Positions 1 through 9,398 of a DNA stretch of 52,045 bases are shown here, piece after piece. Position 1 is the first letter of the stretch. Every line of letters starts with the position of its first letter. Source of the DNA: Gemmataceae bacterium. Lineage in GTDB: Bacteria; Planctomycetota; Planctomycetia; Gemmatales; Gemmataceae. The notes beneath the pieces were generated by a model. That model had not been told where the DNA came from and searched no databases. It saw only the letters and a list, made by a program, of their open reading frames with translations. Position numbers and translations under genes: made by a program. The stretch spans positions 1 to 52,045 of the forward strand of contig JANWVV010000033.1 of NCBI GenBank assembly GCA_025055795.1, in the 5' to 3' direction.

Positions 1-210
1 TAGACGCAGGGCTCGGTTCCTGCTCGAAATCCGGCAATATTCCCACCGATCAAGGTGAGGTTTGGTAGGGACGAATGTCAGTACGCCATACAGGATGTAA
101 CACTTATAGAATGGTGTACAACATGAGCAAAATGCATACTTGGCCAGAGCTAGCGATTTGTCGTGAGGATTAGTGTAAGTCGCTGCTGGAAAATCAGGGA
201 GAATGCGGAC
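1..210. other. Upstream region of the VWA gene
   Basis: No gene is recognised here. A GTG at 163 is in frame with the following gene but has no convincing ribosome binding site and would add 16 residues in front of a clean signal-peptide-like start, so I treat 163-210 as leader. The first bases could include the tail of a gene outside the window, which cannot be judged. Confidence 0.4.
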
Positions 211-3200
211 ATGTCCAGCCTACTGAAGTGCCTCCGCTTGGCGCCTGTATTGCTAGGTGTGGTAGCAACTGTAGCGGCTGTGGGAACGACACTATGGGGT
301 GACGTACGGCCCGGGGCCATGCGGCCGTCCCAGAACATGGCTGGGGAGGCGGTGACCAATCGGTTTACCGAGGAACTGGCCGCCTCGAAATTCAGTCGCT
401 TGCCACTTGTCACGTACCAGCCACGCGATGGGGAACTAATTTTCGCTTGGCAGGTTCGGCCGCAACTAGAAGCGATGCCGGCACGACCCCGGGATGTTGT
501 CTTCCTGGTCGATACTACCGCGAGCCAGGCAGGTATCCCACTGCGCCAGGCCCGAGCGATCATCGAGGCTGTGGGCAACATTTTGAAAGAAACGGATCGC
601 GTCAGTGTGTGGACACTCAATACTCCTGAGGCAACCCGTCCCCTGACCCGTGGCTTTTTCGCACCGAATTCTAAAGAAGTGCGGGACGCAGCGGCTGAAC
701 TGACAGAACTGGAATATGGCTCCGGTGCTGCGGACTTGAAAGGAGCACTGTTACAGGTAGCTGCGACCTTCAGTCCCAATCCGGCCCGGACTCAAGCCAT
801 CGTCCTGTTAGGTGATGGCGAAAGTGTTTATCAGCCATTAAGCGAAGCAGACCGTTTGGCGATCGGTAACCGGCTGGACTCCCTGGACATTCTCTTTTTC
901 GCTGTGCCGTTAGGTCTGAAGGTCAACGCCGCTAACCTGCACGGTCTGGCCGTTTTGACTGGGGGCGCGGTGGTTCGGGTCCAGGAGGATTTACGGGCGC
1001 TTTCCAAGAAGGAAGAATTTGCTCGCCGATTGGTAGCGGCTCTGGACGTTCCCGTACTGAAGGTGGAGAAATTCCGGTTCGGCGAGGAAGTGGGCGAAGT
1101 GTATCCGACCCGGTTGCCTCCCCTGCGCACCGATCGCGGCACGCTTGTGTTGGGCCGATTGGCCCGTCCTGTCGCCGAACGTATCCACCTTCACGTTGAA
1201 GGATATGTGGCTCGGCGTGCTGTGCAACAAGATTTGAATGTCGCTCTGACTCCCTCTCAGCCGGATCACTACTTCCTGAATCTGATGTTGGAGCAATGGC
1301 GGAACGCGCCTCATAAGGAGGCACCCGCGCTGCTACAGTCAGACCGGGCCTTGGCATTGGCCAGTACCCAAGTGCAGTTGTACCGTGAGGAGTTCCTGAC
1401 GCAGGCGGTGTGGGCGATCAATCTGGAACGATACGAGGAAGCCGAGAAACTCTTCCAGGCAGTGCAACGGTTGCGTCCGCAGGATGGCGAGGCTCAGGCT
1501 GGATTACGTTTGTTGGCCCAACTCAAGAGCGGTCAATTGACCCCACAGGATCTGAAACGACGGATCAGTGATAGGGTAGAGGCACTAAAAATTACTCCCC
1601 ATGCTGCGGTGCGAGAGGTTATTCACCTGGCCCAAGAGCAACAGCCACCGGCTGCGGTTAATTCCCAACAAGGTGGAGGGGCACAACCCGGTGGTACGGC
1701 CCAGGTTCCCCGGAGTGAACCGACTCCCCAGCAGCTTTTGGCCCAGCAGCAGGCCGAGCGCAAGATCGCGGAGGATCAGGCCCGGATGCGGGTACAGACA
1801 GCCATTCGCGACGCCCGCGAGCGACTCCGCAGCGATCCGGAAGGGGTCCTCGCCGATCTGAAGCGATTACAAGAAGAAATCGACCGCAATGCCGTTCTGG
1901 GAGAGGCGGCTCGCCGCCAGATCCTCGCCGATTTGAACGCTGCCATCGTCGATGTTTATCGCAAAGGTGAGGAGATCAAACGTCAGGCAGCCGTCGAGCG
2001 TGACCTGGTCGCCCGTGCTCGGCAACGGCTCAACGCTCTGGAGGAGCGGATCCGCGACGAAAATCGTATCCAATTCCGCATTGACCAGTTCCGGCAACTG
2101 ATGCAGCAGGCCCGTTACGAACTAGCCTATCAGGAAGCTCAACTAATGATTGCTGAGCGGACCAATGCCGGCCAGCCCGTACCTGTAACCGCTACAGCTA
2201 GTTACATCATCGGGCAGCACGCCACTCAGCTACGCGAATGGAAAGAACTGGTACGGATCCGGGAGGATCGCTTCCTCATTGCACTAATGCAAACAGAAAA
2301 ATCACACATACCCTATCCTGACGAGCCGCCAGTCCATTTCCCCCCCGCGGCAGTCTGGCGTGAACTGACCAGCTTGCGACGCGAAGCGTATTTGCATTCC
2401 AACCTTGGTCCTAACCCGCCGGCGTCTCAAATCGAACTGAAAAATAAGATCGAAAATGATGAAGTCCGCCTACGGGACGACATCAATATCAACGACCAGT
2501 CCCTGAGCGACCTGCTGGACATGCTTAGCAAGCAGCATGGGATCAACTTCATCATCATGGAAGAGTATTTCAAAGCTGAAGGGGTCGCAGACATCAAAGA
2601 TAAGCGTCCCAATCTCAAAGCCACTAGTCTGCGTGGTATGAAATTAGGCAATTTCCTAGATATTGTGCTGCAATCAATGGGGGCTACCTTCATTGTGCGA
2701 CCCGACTATGTCGAGATTACTACCTTTAATCGCCGTCTGGAAGAAAAAGTGACACGTGTTTTCCCGGTGGCCGACCTGGTGATTCCTATCCCCAGTGCTG
2801 TTAACCAGCAGATGCTTTTCATGAATTTGTTCTTCCAGAATTCGGCTCTGGCAATTTACGGTGCAGTGCTCGGTTCACAGACCTTCCAGGGTTTCGGCGG
2901 TGCTTTTGGCAATCCTTTCCAGGGTCAGCAGTTTGGTGCTCCTGGACAGCCGTTTGGTGGAGGCCTGGCCATGCAAGGGGCCCAGCAGTTCGGCCCTGAC
3001 CCATTTGGCCAGAACTTAGGCTTTGGCGGAGGAGGGTTGCAGATTGGGGGCGGTAACCTCGGACAGTTTGGTAACCTCGGTGGTCAGTTCGGCCTGCAAG
3101 GCGGTGATCAAAGCCGCTTGCTCATGGAGCTAATTGTCGAAACCGTGGCCCGGGGCGAGTGGCTGCAGGTCCGCCGCGGCCCAGCTGGACAAGTCGACGA

Positions 3201-4791
3201 GGATGCTCCTATTCTGGACCAGAAGCAACTCAACTCCTTGGGCTACTATCCTCCGGCCCGTGCTTTGCTCGTACGGGGTACCCACCGGTATCATCCGGCT
3301 TCCTCGGTGAAGCTGAAGCGAGCGGATGGTGGTCAGGTGCTTGGGCCTAATCCTGCTCGTAATGGAGCAGTAGCGTCAGGTAATGGTAACAATCCACCTG
3401 CGGGTGGTGCTAATGTAGCGTCCCCGGCCTCAGACCCCAAAGCAGTAGCAGCCGAACGACCACGCGTTACTGATCCACGCTACGACCCGGCTGTGCTCAA
3501 ACCGAAGCTGAGTAAGGACCCACGACGGATGTGGAATCAGGCGGTTGAATGGACCGTAGAAGACCCTGGATTGATCGTTGCCTCCGCGGAATTCCTCATG
3601 GAGCAAGAGGAATACCAGGCCGCTGCTGAAATTCTCAAAGCGGGGCTGCGTAAGGGCCTGACCACAGAAACCTGGACACACGATGCCTTGGCTATCGCTT
3701 TGCAGTTGAGTCAAGCATCAGCGGAGGAAGTACTGCGAGCGGGGTTGTCGGCGGCCGATCTGGAACCTCAGGAGCCGCGCACTCTCCTGCAGGCGGCCCA
3801 AGCTCTGGCCGATGCCCGTAAATACGACGTAGCCATTGCGTTTTGCAAACGTGCTGCCCAGGTGGCGCCGCAAGAACCCTTGGCCTATGCCAACGCCCTG
3901 GCCTATGCTCAGCAGGCCCGGCAACTGGATACCGACGCCGTGTTGTGGGCCGGTCGCCAACTGCTACGGCAGGATTGGGGCGTGCAAGATCGCGATTACC
4001 ACCAGGAAGCGAAACGGCGGCTGGAAGCTCTACTGGCTCAAACCCCAGCGGGCGACCCACGCCGGGAACAACTGGCCCAGTTGCTCAAGGAACAGACCCA
4101 ACGTGACCTGGTTATCGAGCTACTCTGGCAAGGGCCGGCTGATCTGGACCTGATCGTGGAAGAGCCCTGTGGCTCGGTCTGCTCGCCTATCCAGCCTCGC
4201 TCGGTTGGAGGGGGCATACTCCGGGGCGACCGCCTTGAGCAGAGCCCGGATGGTGACCGTTCGGAAATCTATCTGGCCGCCTCCGCATTCTCCGGCACGT
4301 ACCGTATCCGCGTACGCACGGCCTTTGGTCAGCCGGTAGGACAGCGGGCGACCCTGAAAGTTACCCGCTACCAGGGAACGCCGCGTCAAACGGTCAGCCT
4401 CCATGAGGTCGATTTGAATCGTCAGGAACCGGTCGTCATCAATCTAGAACGAGGCAGCCGGACGGCTTTGGCAGATGTTACGATCGTTACCGATACCCCC
4501 CGACCCGTTTTGCCGACCCAACTAACCGCCCGTGGTTTTGCTGCAGCAGCGGGTCGTCCCGGCGTATTAACTCCAACAACGGTTAGCACGGGCTCGCAAG
4601 CCCACCTGGCTTCACCCACCATTGAAAAACGCCTAGGTCGCATGGGCACCGCCGATTTCCGCGGGGTGATGCAGTACGATGCCCAGCGGGGCGCTCTCCG
4701 CTTCCATGTTAACCCAGTCTTCACCTCAGCGGCCGAGGTAACCCTGCCACCCCTTTCCCTGTTGCCCGGCAGTCGAGACTTGGATGGATAA
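211..4791 (+). CDS. Large exported VWA / TPR / secretin-N-like protein
   Basis: Encodes 1526 residues from the ATG at 211, preceded by AGGGAG about 10 nt upstream; the product starts with a hydrophobic signal-like segment (residues 5-30). A von Willebrand factor A domain follows (about 95-265) with a DTTAS metal-site motif at 101-105 and a GDGES loop near 202. Next come a TPR-like stretch (about 395-435), a Gln/Arg/Glu-rich probable coiled coil (about 495-690), a segment resembling secretin or STN short domains (about 760-850), a Gly/Phe/Gln low-complexity region (about 890-970), further TPR-like helices, and a C-terminal beta-rich part (about 1300-1425) with a DLDL motif and Gly-Gly turn like DUF2135. 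The domains suggest an envelope scaffold or adhesion protein; the actual function is unknown. Only the VWA assignment is firm; the STN-like and DUF2135-like calls are by eye. It stands alone with no operon partner. Confidence 0.85.
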   Translation: MSSLLKCLRLAPVLLGVVATVAAVGTTLWGDVRPGAMRPSQNMAGEAVTNRFTEELAASKFSRLPLVTYQPRDGELIFAWQVRPQLEAMPARPRDVVFLVDTTASQAGIPLRQARAIIEAVGNILKETDRVSVWTLNTPEATRPLTRGFFAPNSKEVRDAAAELTELEYGSGAADLKGALLQVAATFSPNPARTQAIVLLGDGESVYQPLSEADRLAIGNRLDSLDILFFAVPLGLKVNAANLHGLAVLTGGAVVRVQEDLRALSKKEEFARRLVAALDVPVLKVEKFRFGEEVGEVYPTRLPPLRTDRGTLVLGRLARPVAERIHLHVEGYVARRAVQQDLNVALTPSQPDHYFLNLMLEQWRNAPHKEAPALLQSDRALALASTQVQLYREEFLTQAVWAINLERYEEAEKLFQAVQRLRPQDGEAQAGLRLLAQLKSGQLTPQDLKRRISDRVEALKITPHAAVREVIHLAQEQQPPAAVNSQQGGGAQPGGTAQVPRSEPTPQQLLAQQQAERKIAEDQARMRVQTAIRDARERLRSDPEGVLADLKRLQEEIDRNAVLGEAARRQILADLNAAIVDVYRKGEEIKRQAAVERDLVARARQRLNALEERIRDENRIQFRIDQFRQLMQQARYELAYQEAQLMIAERTNAGQPVPVTATASYIIGQHATQLREWKELVRIREDRFLIALMQTEKSHIPYPDEPPVHFPPAAVWRELTSLRREAYLHSNLGPNPPASQIELKNKIENDEVRLRDDININDQSLSDLLDMLSKQHGINFIIMEEYFKAEGVADIKDKRPNLKATSLRGMKLGNFLDIVLQSMGATFIVRPDYVEITTFNRRLEEKVTRVFPVADLVIPIPSAVNQQMLFMNLFFQNSALAIYGAVLGSQTFQGFGGAFGNPFQGQQFGAPGQPFGGGLAMQGAQQFGPDPFGQNLGFGGGGLQIGGGNLGQFGNLGGQFGLQGGDQSRLLMELIVETVARGEWLQVRRGPAGQVDEDAPILDQKQLNSLGYYPPARALLVRGTHRYHPASSVKLKRADGGQVLGPNPARNGAVASGNGNNPPAGGANVASPASDPKAVAAERPRVTDPRYDPAVLKPKLSKDPRRMWNQAVEWTVEDPGLIVASAEFLMEQEEYQAAAEILKAGLRKGLTTETWTHDALAIALQLSQASAEEVLRAGLSAADLEPQEPRTLLQAAQALADARKYDVAIAFCKRAAQVAPQEPLAYANALAYAQQARQLDTDAVLWAGRQLLRQDWGVQDRDYHQEAKRRLEALLAQTPAGDPRREQLAQLLKEQTQRDLVIELLWQGPADLDLIVEEPCGSVCSPIQPRSVGGGILRGDRLEQSPDGDRSEIYLAASAFSGTYRIRVRTAFGQPVGQRATLKVTRYQGTPRQTVSLHEVDLNRQEPVVINLERGSRTALADVTIVTDTPRPVLPTQLTARGFAAAAGRPGVLTPTTVSTGSQAHLASPTIEKRLGRMGTADFRGVMQYDAQRGALRFHVNPVFTSAAEVTLPPLSLLPGSRDLDG
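2870..3115 (+). repeat. Gly/Phe/Gln-rich low-complexity coding region
   Basis: Within the VWA protein the sequence becomes a run of GQQFG, GGQFG, FGNLGG and similar units rich in Gly, Gln, Phe and Asn, with no charged residues over long stretches. It separates the STN-like segment from the C-terminal TPR part and is probably a disordered linker or self-associating segment. Confidence 0.75.
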
Positions 4792-5070
4792 ACTTACCCG
4801 GCCGATCCGGCGCCGAGTAGTAGGTTGATTAAATCTTCCGCTAAGCTGGCCCTCCCTTATCACCCAAATGGTGACCAATAGGTGGGTCAGTTTCTTTTTT
4901 CCGTTGCAGGGGTGACCAAGACCGAGTACGGATTTTGTTTTTATCTTGCATTCTACATCTTCCAGGCACATAAAATTGGATAACAGACATCGAAATGTTT
5001 GAAGGGACGGGTTCTAGCTGTTCCAGCGGATTGGTCACGCTCAGTTTTCGCGTAGATTGGCCCTGGTTAG

Positions 5071-5076
5071 AAGGAG
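5071..5076 (+). promoter_or_regulatory. Shine-Dalgarno of hflX
   Basis: AAGGAG lies 9 nt upstream of an ATC codon at 5086 that opens the hflX reading frame. The frame has a TAG at 5068-5070, immediately before this site, and contains no ATG, GTG or TTG until 5236, well inside the conserved N-terminal domain. Confidence 0.6.
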
Positions 5077-5085
5077 AACGCAGCT

Positions 5086-6387
5086 ATCAGCAAGTCGTTT
5101 GAGACCCAGCGGAACGGATATTCGACGGCCGGAGAGCGGGCCATTCTGGTCAGTGTCGCATTACCGCAGCGTCCATGGCCGAGCCAGGATCCGTGTGATG
5201 AAATCCGTGGTCTGGCAGAAACGGCTGGAGCCGTTGTGGTCGGGGAAGTGACGCAGAAGCGTCAGGAGGTTGAGGTATCCACTTACATAGGTTCGGGCAA
5301 GCTGCGGGAGCTGAAGGAGCTGGTGCTGGCCCGTTCCGCCGACGTTGTGATTTTCGACAACGATCTATCGCCCGCACAGGTACGCAACCTGGAAAAGGAA
5401 TTAGGTGTCAAGGTACTGGATCGCAGCGAGGTGATTTTGGACATTTTCGCTAGTCGAGCCCGTACCATGGAGGCCCGCTTGCAGGTGGAATTGGCCCAGT
5501 TGGAGTATTCCCTGCCGCGGTTGAAACGAATGTGGACACACTTGAGTCGCCAGACCGGTGGGGGAATTGGACTGCGTGGGCCGGGCGAAACACAACTGGA
5601 GACCGACCGCCGCCTGGTGGCTGAACGGATCCGCGACCTGAAGGCCCGTTTGGCCACTGTCTTGGCGCGTAAAGAGCGTGAAGTATATAGCCGCCGTCAT
5701 CAGTATACGGTGTCACTGGTCGGCTATACCAATGCGGGTAAGTCCCATTTGCTGAACGCCCTCACCGGCGCCAACGTGTACGTTAAAAACCAGCTGTTTT
5801 CCACATTGGACACCCGTACGCGTCGCTGGCACATTCCGCAGTGGGGCCTTGTATTATTGTCGGACACCGTCGGTTTCATCCGCGACTTGCCCCATCACCT
5901 GGTGGCCTCCTTCCGGGCCACCCTGGCCGAAGCGCGGCATGCCCGATTACTACTGCACGTAGTCGATGCCAGCAATCCGCAGGCTGCCCAGCAGATCGAT
6001 GCTGTTACAGCCGTGCTTAAGGAATTGGGGTGCCACAACAAGCCTACTCTGCTCGTGCTTAACAAGATCGATCGCATTCAGGACCGTTCGCAGTTGCGGC
6101 TCTTGGAGACTAAACACAGCCGCTGCGTAGCGGTCAGTGCCCTGACCGGCGAAGGCCTCAATGATCTGGCCGATACCGTCGTCGAGATGCTTGCCGAAGA
6201 CTTTGCTGATGCCGAGATCATCACCAGTGCAGCCAACGGCAAACTATTGGCCTACCTGAACGCCCATGCCGAGGTGTACCGTCAGGAATTCCGTGACGAG
6301 GCCAACGAAGTCCGTCTCCATTGTCACCTGCCTCGCCGGGTATTGCAGCAGTTGCGTGATCCCACTGTGCGCATACGGTTGCTTTAG
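5086..6387 (+). CDS. hflX: GTPase HflX, apparent ATC start
   Basis: Ribosome-associated GTPase of the HflX family, involved in rescuing or splitting stalled or heat-damaged ribosomes. It has the N-terminal HflX domain with VVGEVTQKR and YIGSGK, the linker motif GIGLRGPGETQLETDRR, and a G domain with P-loop GYTNAGKS, DTVGF switch II and NKID. A first standard start codon (GTG, 5236) would delete about 50 residues that are clearly homologous to the family (ERAILVSVALP, then DPCDEIRGLAETAGA). The frame is open upstream to 5071 but offers only ATC at 5086, positioned 9 nt after AAGGAG, giving 433 residues, close to the usual length of about 430. I therefore annotate an ATC start; alternatives are a sequencing indel (a TTG at 5057 lies in another frame) or ATT at 5143. 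The gene converges with typA. Confidence 0.88.
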   Translation: MSKSFETQRNGYSTAGERAILVSVALPQRPWPSQDPCDEIRGLAETAGAVVVGEVTQKRQEVEVSTYIGSGKLRELKELVLARSADVVIFDNDLSPAQVRNLEKELGVKVLDRSEVILDIFASRARTMEARLQVELAQLEYSLPRLKRMWTHLSRQTGGGIGLRGPGETQLETDRRLVAERIRDLKARLATVLARKEREVYSRRHQYTVSLVGYTNAGKSHLLNALTGANVYVKNQLFSTLDTRTRRWHIPQWGLVLLSDTVGFIRDLPHHLVASFRATLAEARHARLLLHVVDASNPQAAQQIDAVTAVLKELGCHNKPTLLVLNKIDRIQDRSQLRLLETKHSRCVAVSALTGEGLNDLADTVVEMLAEDFADAEIITSAANGKLLAYLNAHAEVYRQEFRDEANEVRLHCHLPRRVLQQLRDPTVRIRLL

Positions 6388-6592
6388 GTGGAACGATTGG
6401 TTACCCCTGGCAGTCCCTTCTGTACGTCATGCGGGAGGGGCCGCCAAAACTGCGTTTGGAAATTACACTTGCTGTAGACGATGAGATTAAGGTGAGAAGA
6501 GCTTAGTAGGCCGTGGTGTGGCAGATGGGCGTTGTGTTGGCACTCATCGAGGCCTATCTGTTCCGTGGGGATGATGCCTGTCGGACTTAGAG

Positions 6593-8443
6593 TTAATCGA
6601 TGGCTGTTTTCTGTCGTTCGTATTTCTTGCGATCCGACTCTTTGAGGTAGATTTTGCGCAGGCGGATCGATTTGGGCGTGATTTCCACAAGTTCGTCGTC
6701 TTCGATGTACTCCAGGGCGGCCTCCAAGGAGAAGACGCGGGGGGGCTTGAGCACCGTTTTGATTTCGGCGGTGGAGCTGCGGATGTTGGTGAGTTTCTTT
6801 TCCCGGCAGATGTTGACGGGTAGATCGTTGTCCCGGCAGTGTTCGCCGACGATCTGGCCTTCGTAAACTGGTTGCATGGGTGCGACAAAGAGGGTACCCC
6901 GCTCTTGCAATCCCTCGATGGCGTAGGCGGTGGCTTTTCCCGTCTCTGTGCTGATCATGACGCCGTTAGCACGGCCGGGCAAGGCGCCCTTGACGGGTCG
7001 ATACTCCAAAAAGTTGTGGTGCATGGTCGCGGTACCGTTGGTAGCAGTGAGCAGGCGTGTACGCAGACCGATCAGTCCCCGGGCCGGGATATGGAAGCTC
7101 AACTGAGTGGTGCTGCCATGGCTTTCCATCTTCTGGCATTCGCCGCCGCGGGGCTGTACCAAAGCCATGACGGCTCCCACCTGATCGTTGGGCACCTCGA
7201 TCACCAGGTCCTCGTAGGGCTCACATTTGCGACCATCGATTTGCTTGATGATGACACGAGGCTTGCCGACGGCCAGTTCCGATCCTTCCCGTCGGATGGT
7301 TTCCAGTAACACGCCCAGGTGTAGTAATCCACGTCCGGACACGATGAATTCGCTTTCCCGCTCGCCGGGCCGCACACGCAGAGCAACGTTGTGGTGCAGT
7401 TCACGCTCCAGGCGGTCCCGCAGTTCCCGGCTGGTTAATGGTTTTCCTTCCTGACCAGCGAAGGGGGAATCGTTGATACGGAAGAGCATGTCCAGTGTCG
7501 GTTCGTCGATGGCTAGCGGGGGTAACGCCTGGGGACGTTCCGGATCGCAGATCGTATCGCCGATTTCGGCCTCTTCCAGTCCGACCAGGGCGCAGATGTC
7601 TCCTGCTTGGATTTCGTCGACCTCGCGTTGTCCCAAACGGTCGAATTCCAGGACCTGCACGACGGTATCGTGGTTGATGTGGCCGTCGGCCTGACGCACG
7701 ATAGCCACTTTCTGGTTTTTGCGGACCCTGCCGGCAAAGACCCGGCCAATGACGATTTTGCCGACATACTCGCTGTATTGCAAAGCGGTGACCTGCATCT
7801 GCAGCGGTGCGTCGATGTCGACGACCGGTGGTGGCACATAGTCCAGCAAGGCCTGAAATAATGGTTTGAGATCCACGGCGGGGATGCTTAGGTCCGGCGT
7901 GGCTACCCCTTGGCGACCGCTGGCGTAGATGACTGGAAAATTGGCCTGTTCGTCGTCGGCTCCTAATTCGATGAACAGATCGAAGACCTGGGCGTAAACC
8001 TCGCCGATGCGGGCATCGGGCCGATCAATCTTGTTGATAACGACTATCGGCTTAAGACCAGCGGCAAACGCCTTTCGCAAGACGAAGCGGGTTTGGGGTA
8101 ATGGCCCTTCGGCGGCGTCGACCAGCAGGAAGGCACCGTCGGCCATCTTGAGAACCCGTTCCACCTCTCCGCCAAAGTCGGCGTGGCCAGGGGTATCTAT
8201 CAGGTTGACCTTCACCCCGCCTAGGCGGATGCCGCAGTTTTTGGCAAAAATGGTGATCCCTCGTTCCCGTTCCTGGTCATGGGAGTCCATGATCAGGCCA
8301 TGCTGGCCGCCGACAAGTCGATCCAGCTCTTCGGGCCGGAACTGGCCACACTGCCGGAGCATCTGATCCACCAGTGTGGTTTTGCCGTGGTCGACGTGGG
8401 CGATGACGGCAACGTTACGCAAATCGTGACGCGTGACCTTCAT
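6593..8443 (-). CDS. typA: Translational GTPase TypA/BipA
   Basis: Ribosome-binding GTPase of the EF-G/LepA superfamily that assists ribosome assembly and stress adaptation, acting in the cytoplasm. The 616-residue length is typical. The G domain shows AHVDHGKT at 15-22, GITI switch I, DTPGHADF and NKIDR, followed by the beta-barrel and EF-G-like domains and a C-terminal domain with the conserved stretch GLIGLRTRLLT. The ATG at 8443 begins directly before the G domain, as in relatives. It is transcribed alone, divergently from sixA and convergently with hflX. Confidence 0.97.
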   Translation of the reverse strand: MKVTRHDLRNVAVIAHVDHGKTTLVDQMLRQCGQFRPEELDRLVGGQHGLIMDSHDQERERGITIFAKNCGIRLGGVKVNLIDTPGHADFGGEVERVLKMADGAFLLVDAAEGPLPQTRFVLRKAFAAGLKPIVVINKIDRPDARIGEVYAQVFDLFIELGADDEQANFPVIYASGRQGVATPDLSIPAVDLKPLFQALLDYVPPPVVDIDAPLQMQVTALQYSEYVGKIVIGRVFAGRVRKNQKVAIVRQADGHINHDTVVQVLEFDRLGQREVDEIQAGDICALVGLEEAEIGDTICDPERPQALPPLAIDEPTLDMLFRINDSPFAGQEGKPLTSRELRDRLERELHHNVALRVRPGERESEFIVSGRGLLHLGVLLETIRREGSELAVGKPRVIIKQIDGRKCEPYEDLVIEVPNDQVGAVMALVQPRGGECQKMESHGSTTQLSFHIPARGLIGLRTRLLTATNGTATMHHNFLEYRPVKGALPGRANGVMISTETGKATAYAIEGLQERGTLFVAPMQPVYEGQIVGEHCRDNDLPVNICREKKLTNIRSSTAEIKTVLKPPRVFSLEAALEYIEDDELVEITPKSIRLRKIYLKESDRKKYERQKTAID

Positions 8444-8761
8444 GCTTGGACAAACTTCCCTACGGTTTTCTGGAACCAGACGGCTATAATGTCCACTTCG
8501 GAGTTTTAGTGTAGCAAGCGACTAGGCCCGGCCTATGGTCGCCGTTGGGGCGAATGGCTGCGACTGAGCACTTTCTCGGGTGGCCGCGCTTGCTGCCGAC
8601 AACGCATTATAGGCAGTTCCTGCCATGAGCTGACCGGAAAAGGCTGGTCATAACGGACGAGTATCGGGAGCTATTTTTCTGGCGGAAAAATGGTTAACGT
8701 AACTCGATGACACGCCGCTGGAAACGCTCCAGAACAGCTTCGCCCGGAATGGAACGGAACC
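8444..8761. other. Intergenic region between divergent typA and sixA
   Basis: 318 nt that must hold both promoters. I see no open reading frame with a ribosome binding site, no terminator and no recognised RNA motif. Confidence 0.5.
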
Positions 8762-9280
8762 ATGTGGATATATCTGATTCGTCATGCAGAGGCAGAGGCG
8801 CTGGGCAGTGGTGGCAGTACACGGGATTTTGACCGGCCGCTAACGTCGCACGGCTGGGCCCAGGCTCGCGCGCTGGCCCGAACGCTGCAAAAACGGGGCA
8901 TCGTTCTGGATGCTGTCGCTTCCAGTCCATTGGTGCGGGCGCATCAGACCGCTGTTGCTTTGCTGGAGGTGCTGGCACCAGGGTTGCGACCCGTTACTTG
9001 TGACGAGCTGGCCATCGACGTGTGGAAGCCGAATAAGCTGTCCTCCTTCCTGGCCGATTTGCCTCCATTAGGACCACGGTTGCCCGATCGGGCCGAAAAG
9101 GCGGTGGCCGCCATCGGTCACATGCCGCACCTGGCCCATTACCTCGATTGGCTGCTTGGTATCGACAAAAGCAATCTGACGCTCGAGAAAGCCGGCGCCG
9201 CTTGCATCCGCTGTGATGGTGATCCCCGCCGGGGCAATGGTCAGCTCCTCTGGCTGGTCACCCCCCTGTGGTATGACTGA
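8762..9280 (+). CDS. sixA: Phosphohistidine phosphatase SixA-like
   Basis: Member of the histidine phosphatase (phosphoglycerate-mutase fold) superfamily, closest in length (172 residues) and motifs to SixA, which removes phosphate from His residues of phosphorelay proteins. The catalytic RHAEAE motif has His8 at the very N-terminus, SSPLVRAHQT carries the second Arg, and GHMPH supplies the second His (H120). No signal peptide is present, so it is cytoplasmic. It is a single-gene unit converging on the dehydratase gene. Another small-molecule phosphatase role cannot be excluded from motifs alone. Confidence 0.88.
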   Translation: MWIYLIRHAEAEALGSGGSTRDFDRPLTSHGWAQARALARTLQKRGIVLDAVASSPLVRAHQTAVALLEVLAPGLRPVTCDELAIDVWKPNKLSSFLADLPPLGPRLPDRAEKAVAAIGHMPHLAHYLDWLLGIDKSNLTLEKAGAACIRCDGDPRRGNGQLLWLVTPLWYD

Positions 9281-9398
9281 GTCGCTTTCCCTGCTGGTGG
9301 ATTTGTTTTCCTGGCCTCCGGTTTTAGATAACACGGGCAGGACTGAGGGATATTGTGTCGGCACCCCGTCGGACGAATGGATCAAGTAATCCAAGGAT

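Noticed and set aside
150..779. 209-codon minus-strand frame inside the VWA gene
   Set aside because: It is fully antisense to a gene with clear domains and signal peptide, and its product has no family resemblance.
4862..4900. Terminator candidate after the VWA gene (ACCCA/TGGGT then T-rich run)
   Set aside because: The stem has only five base pairs with a long loop, and the T-run starts three bases after it, which is too weak to call.
5057..5251. TTG-started 64-codon frame at the head of hflX
   Set aside because: Its product is arginine-rich and unlike any family, whereas the overlapping frame encodes the conserved HflX N-terminus. It could matter only if an indel exists in the sequence.
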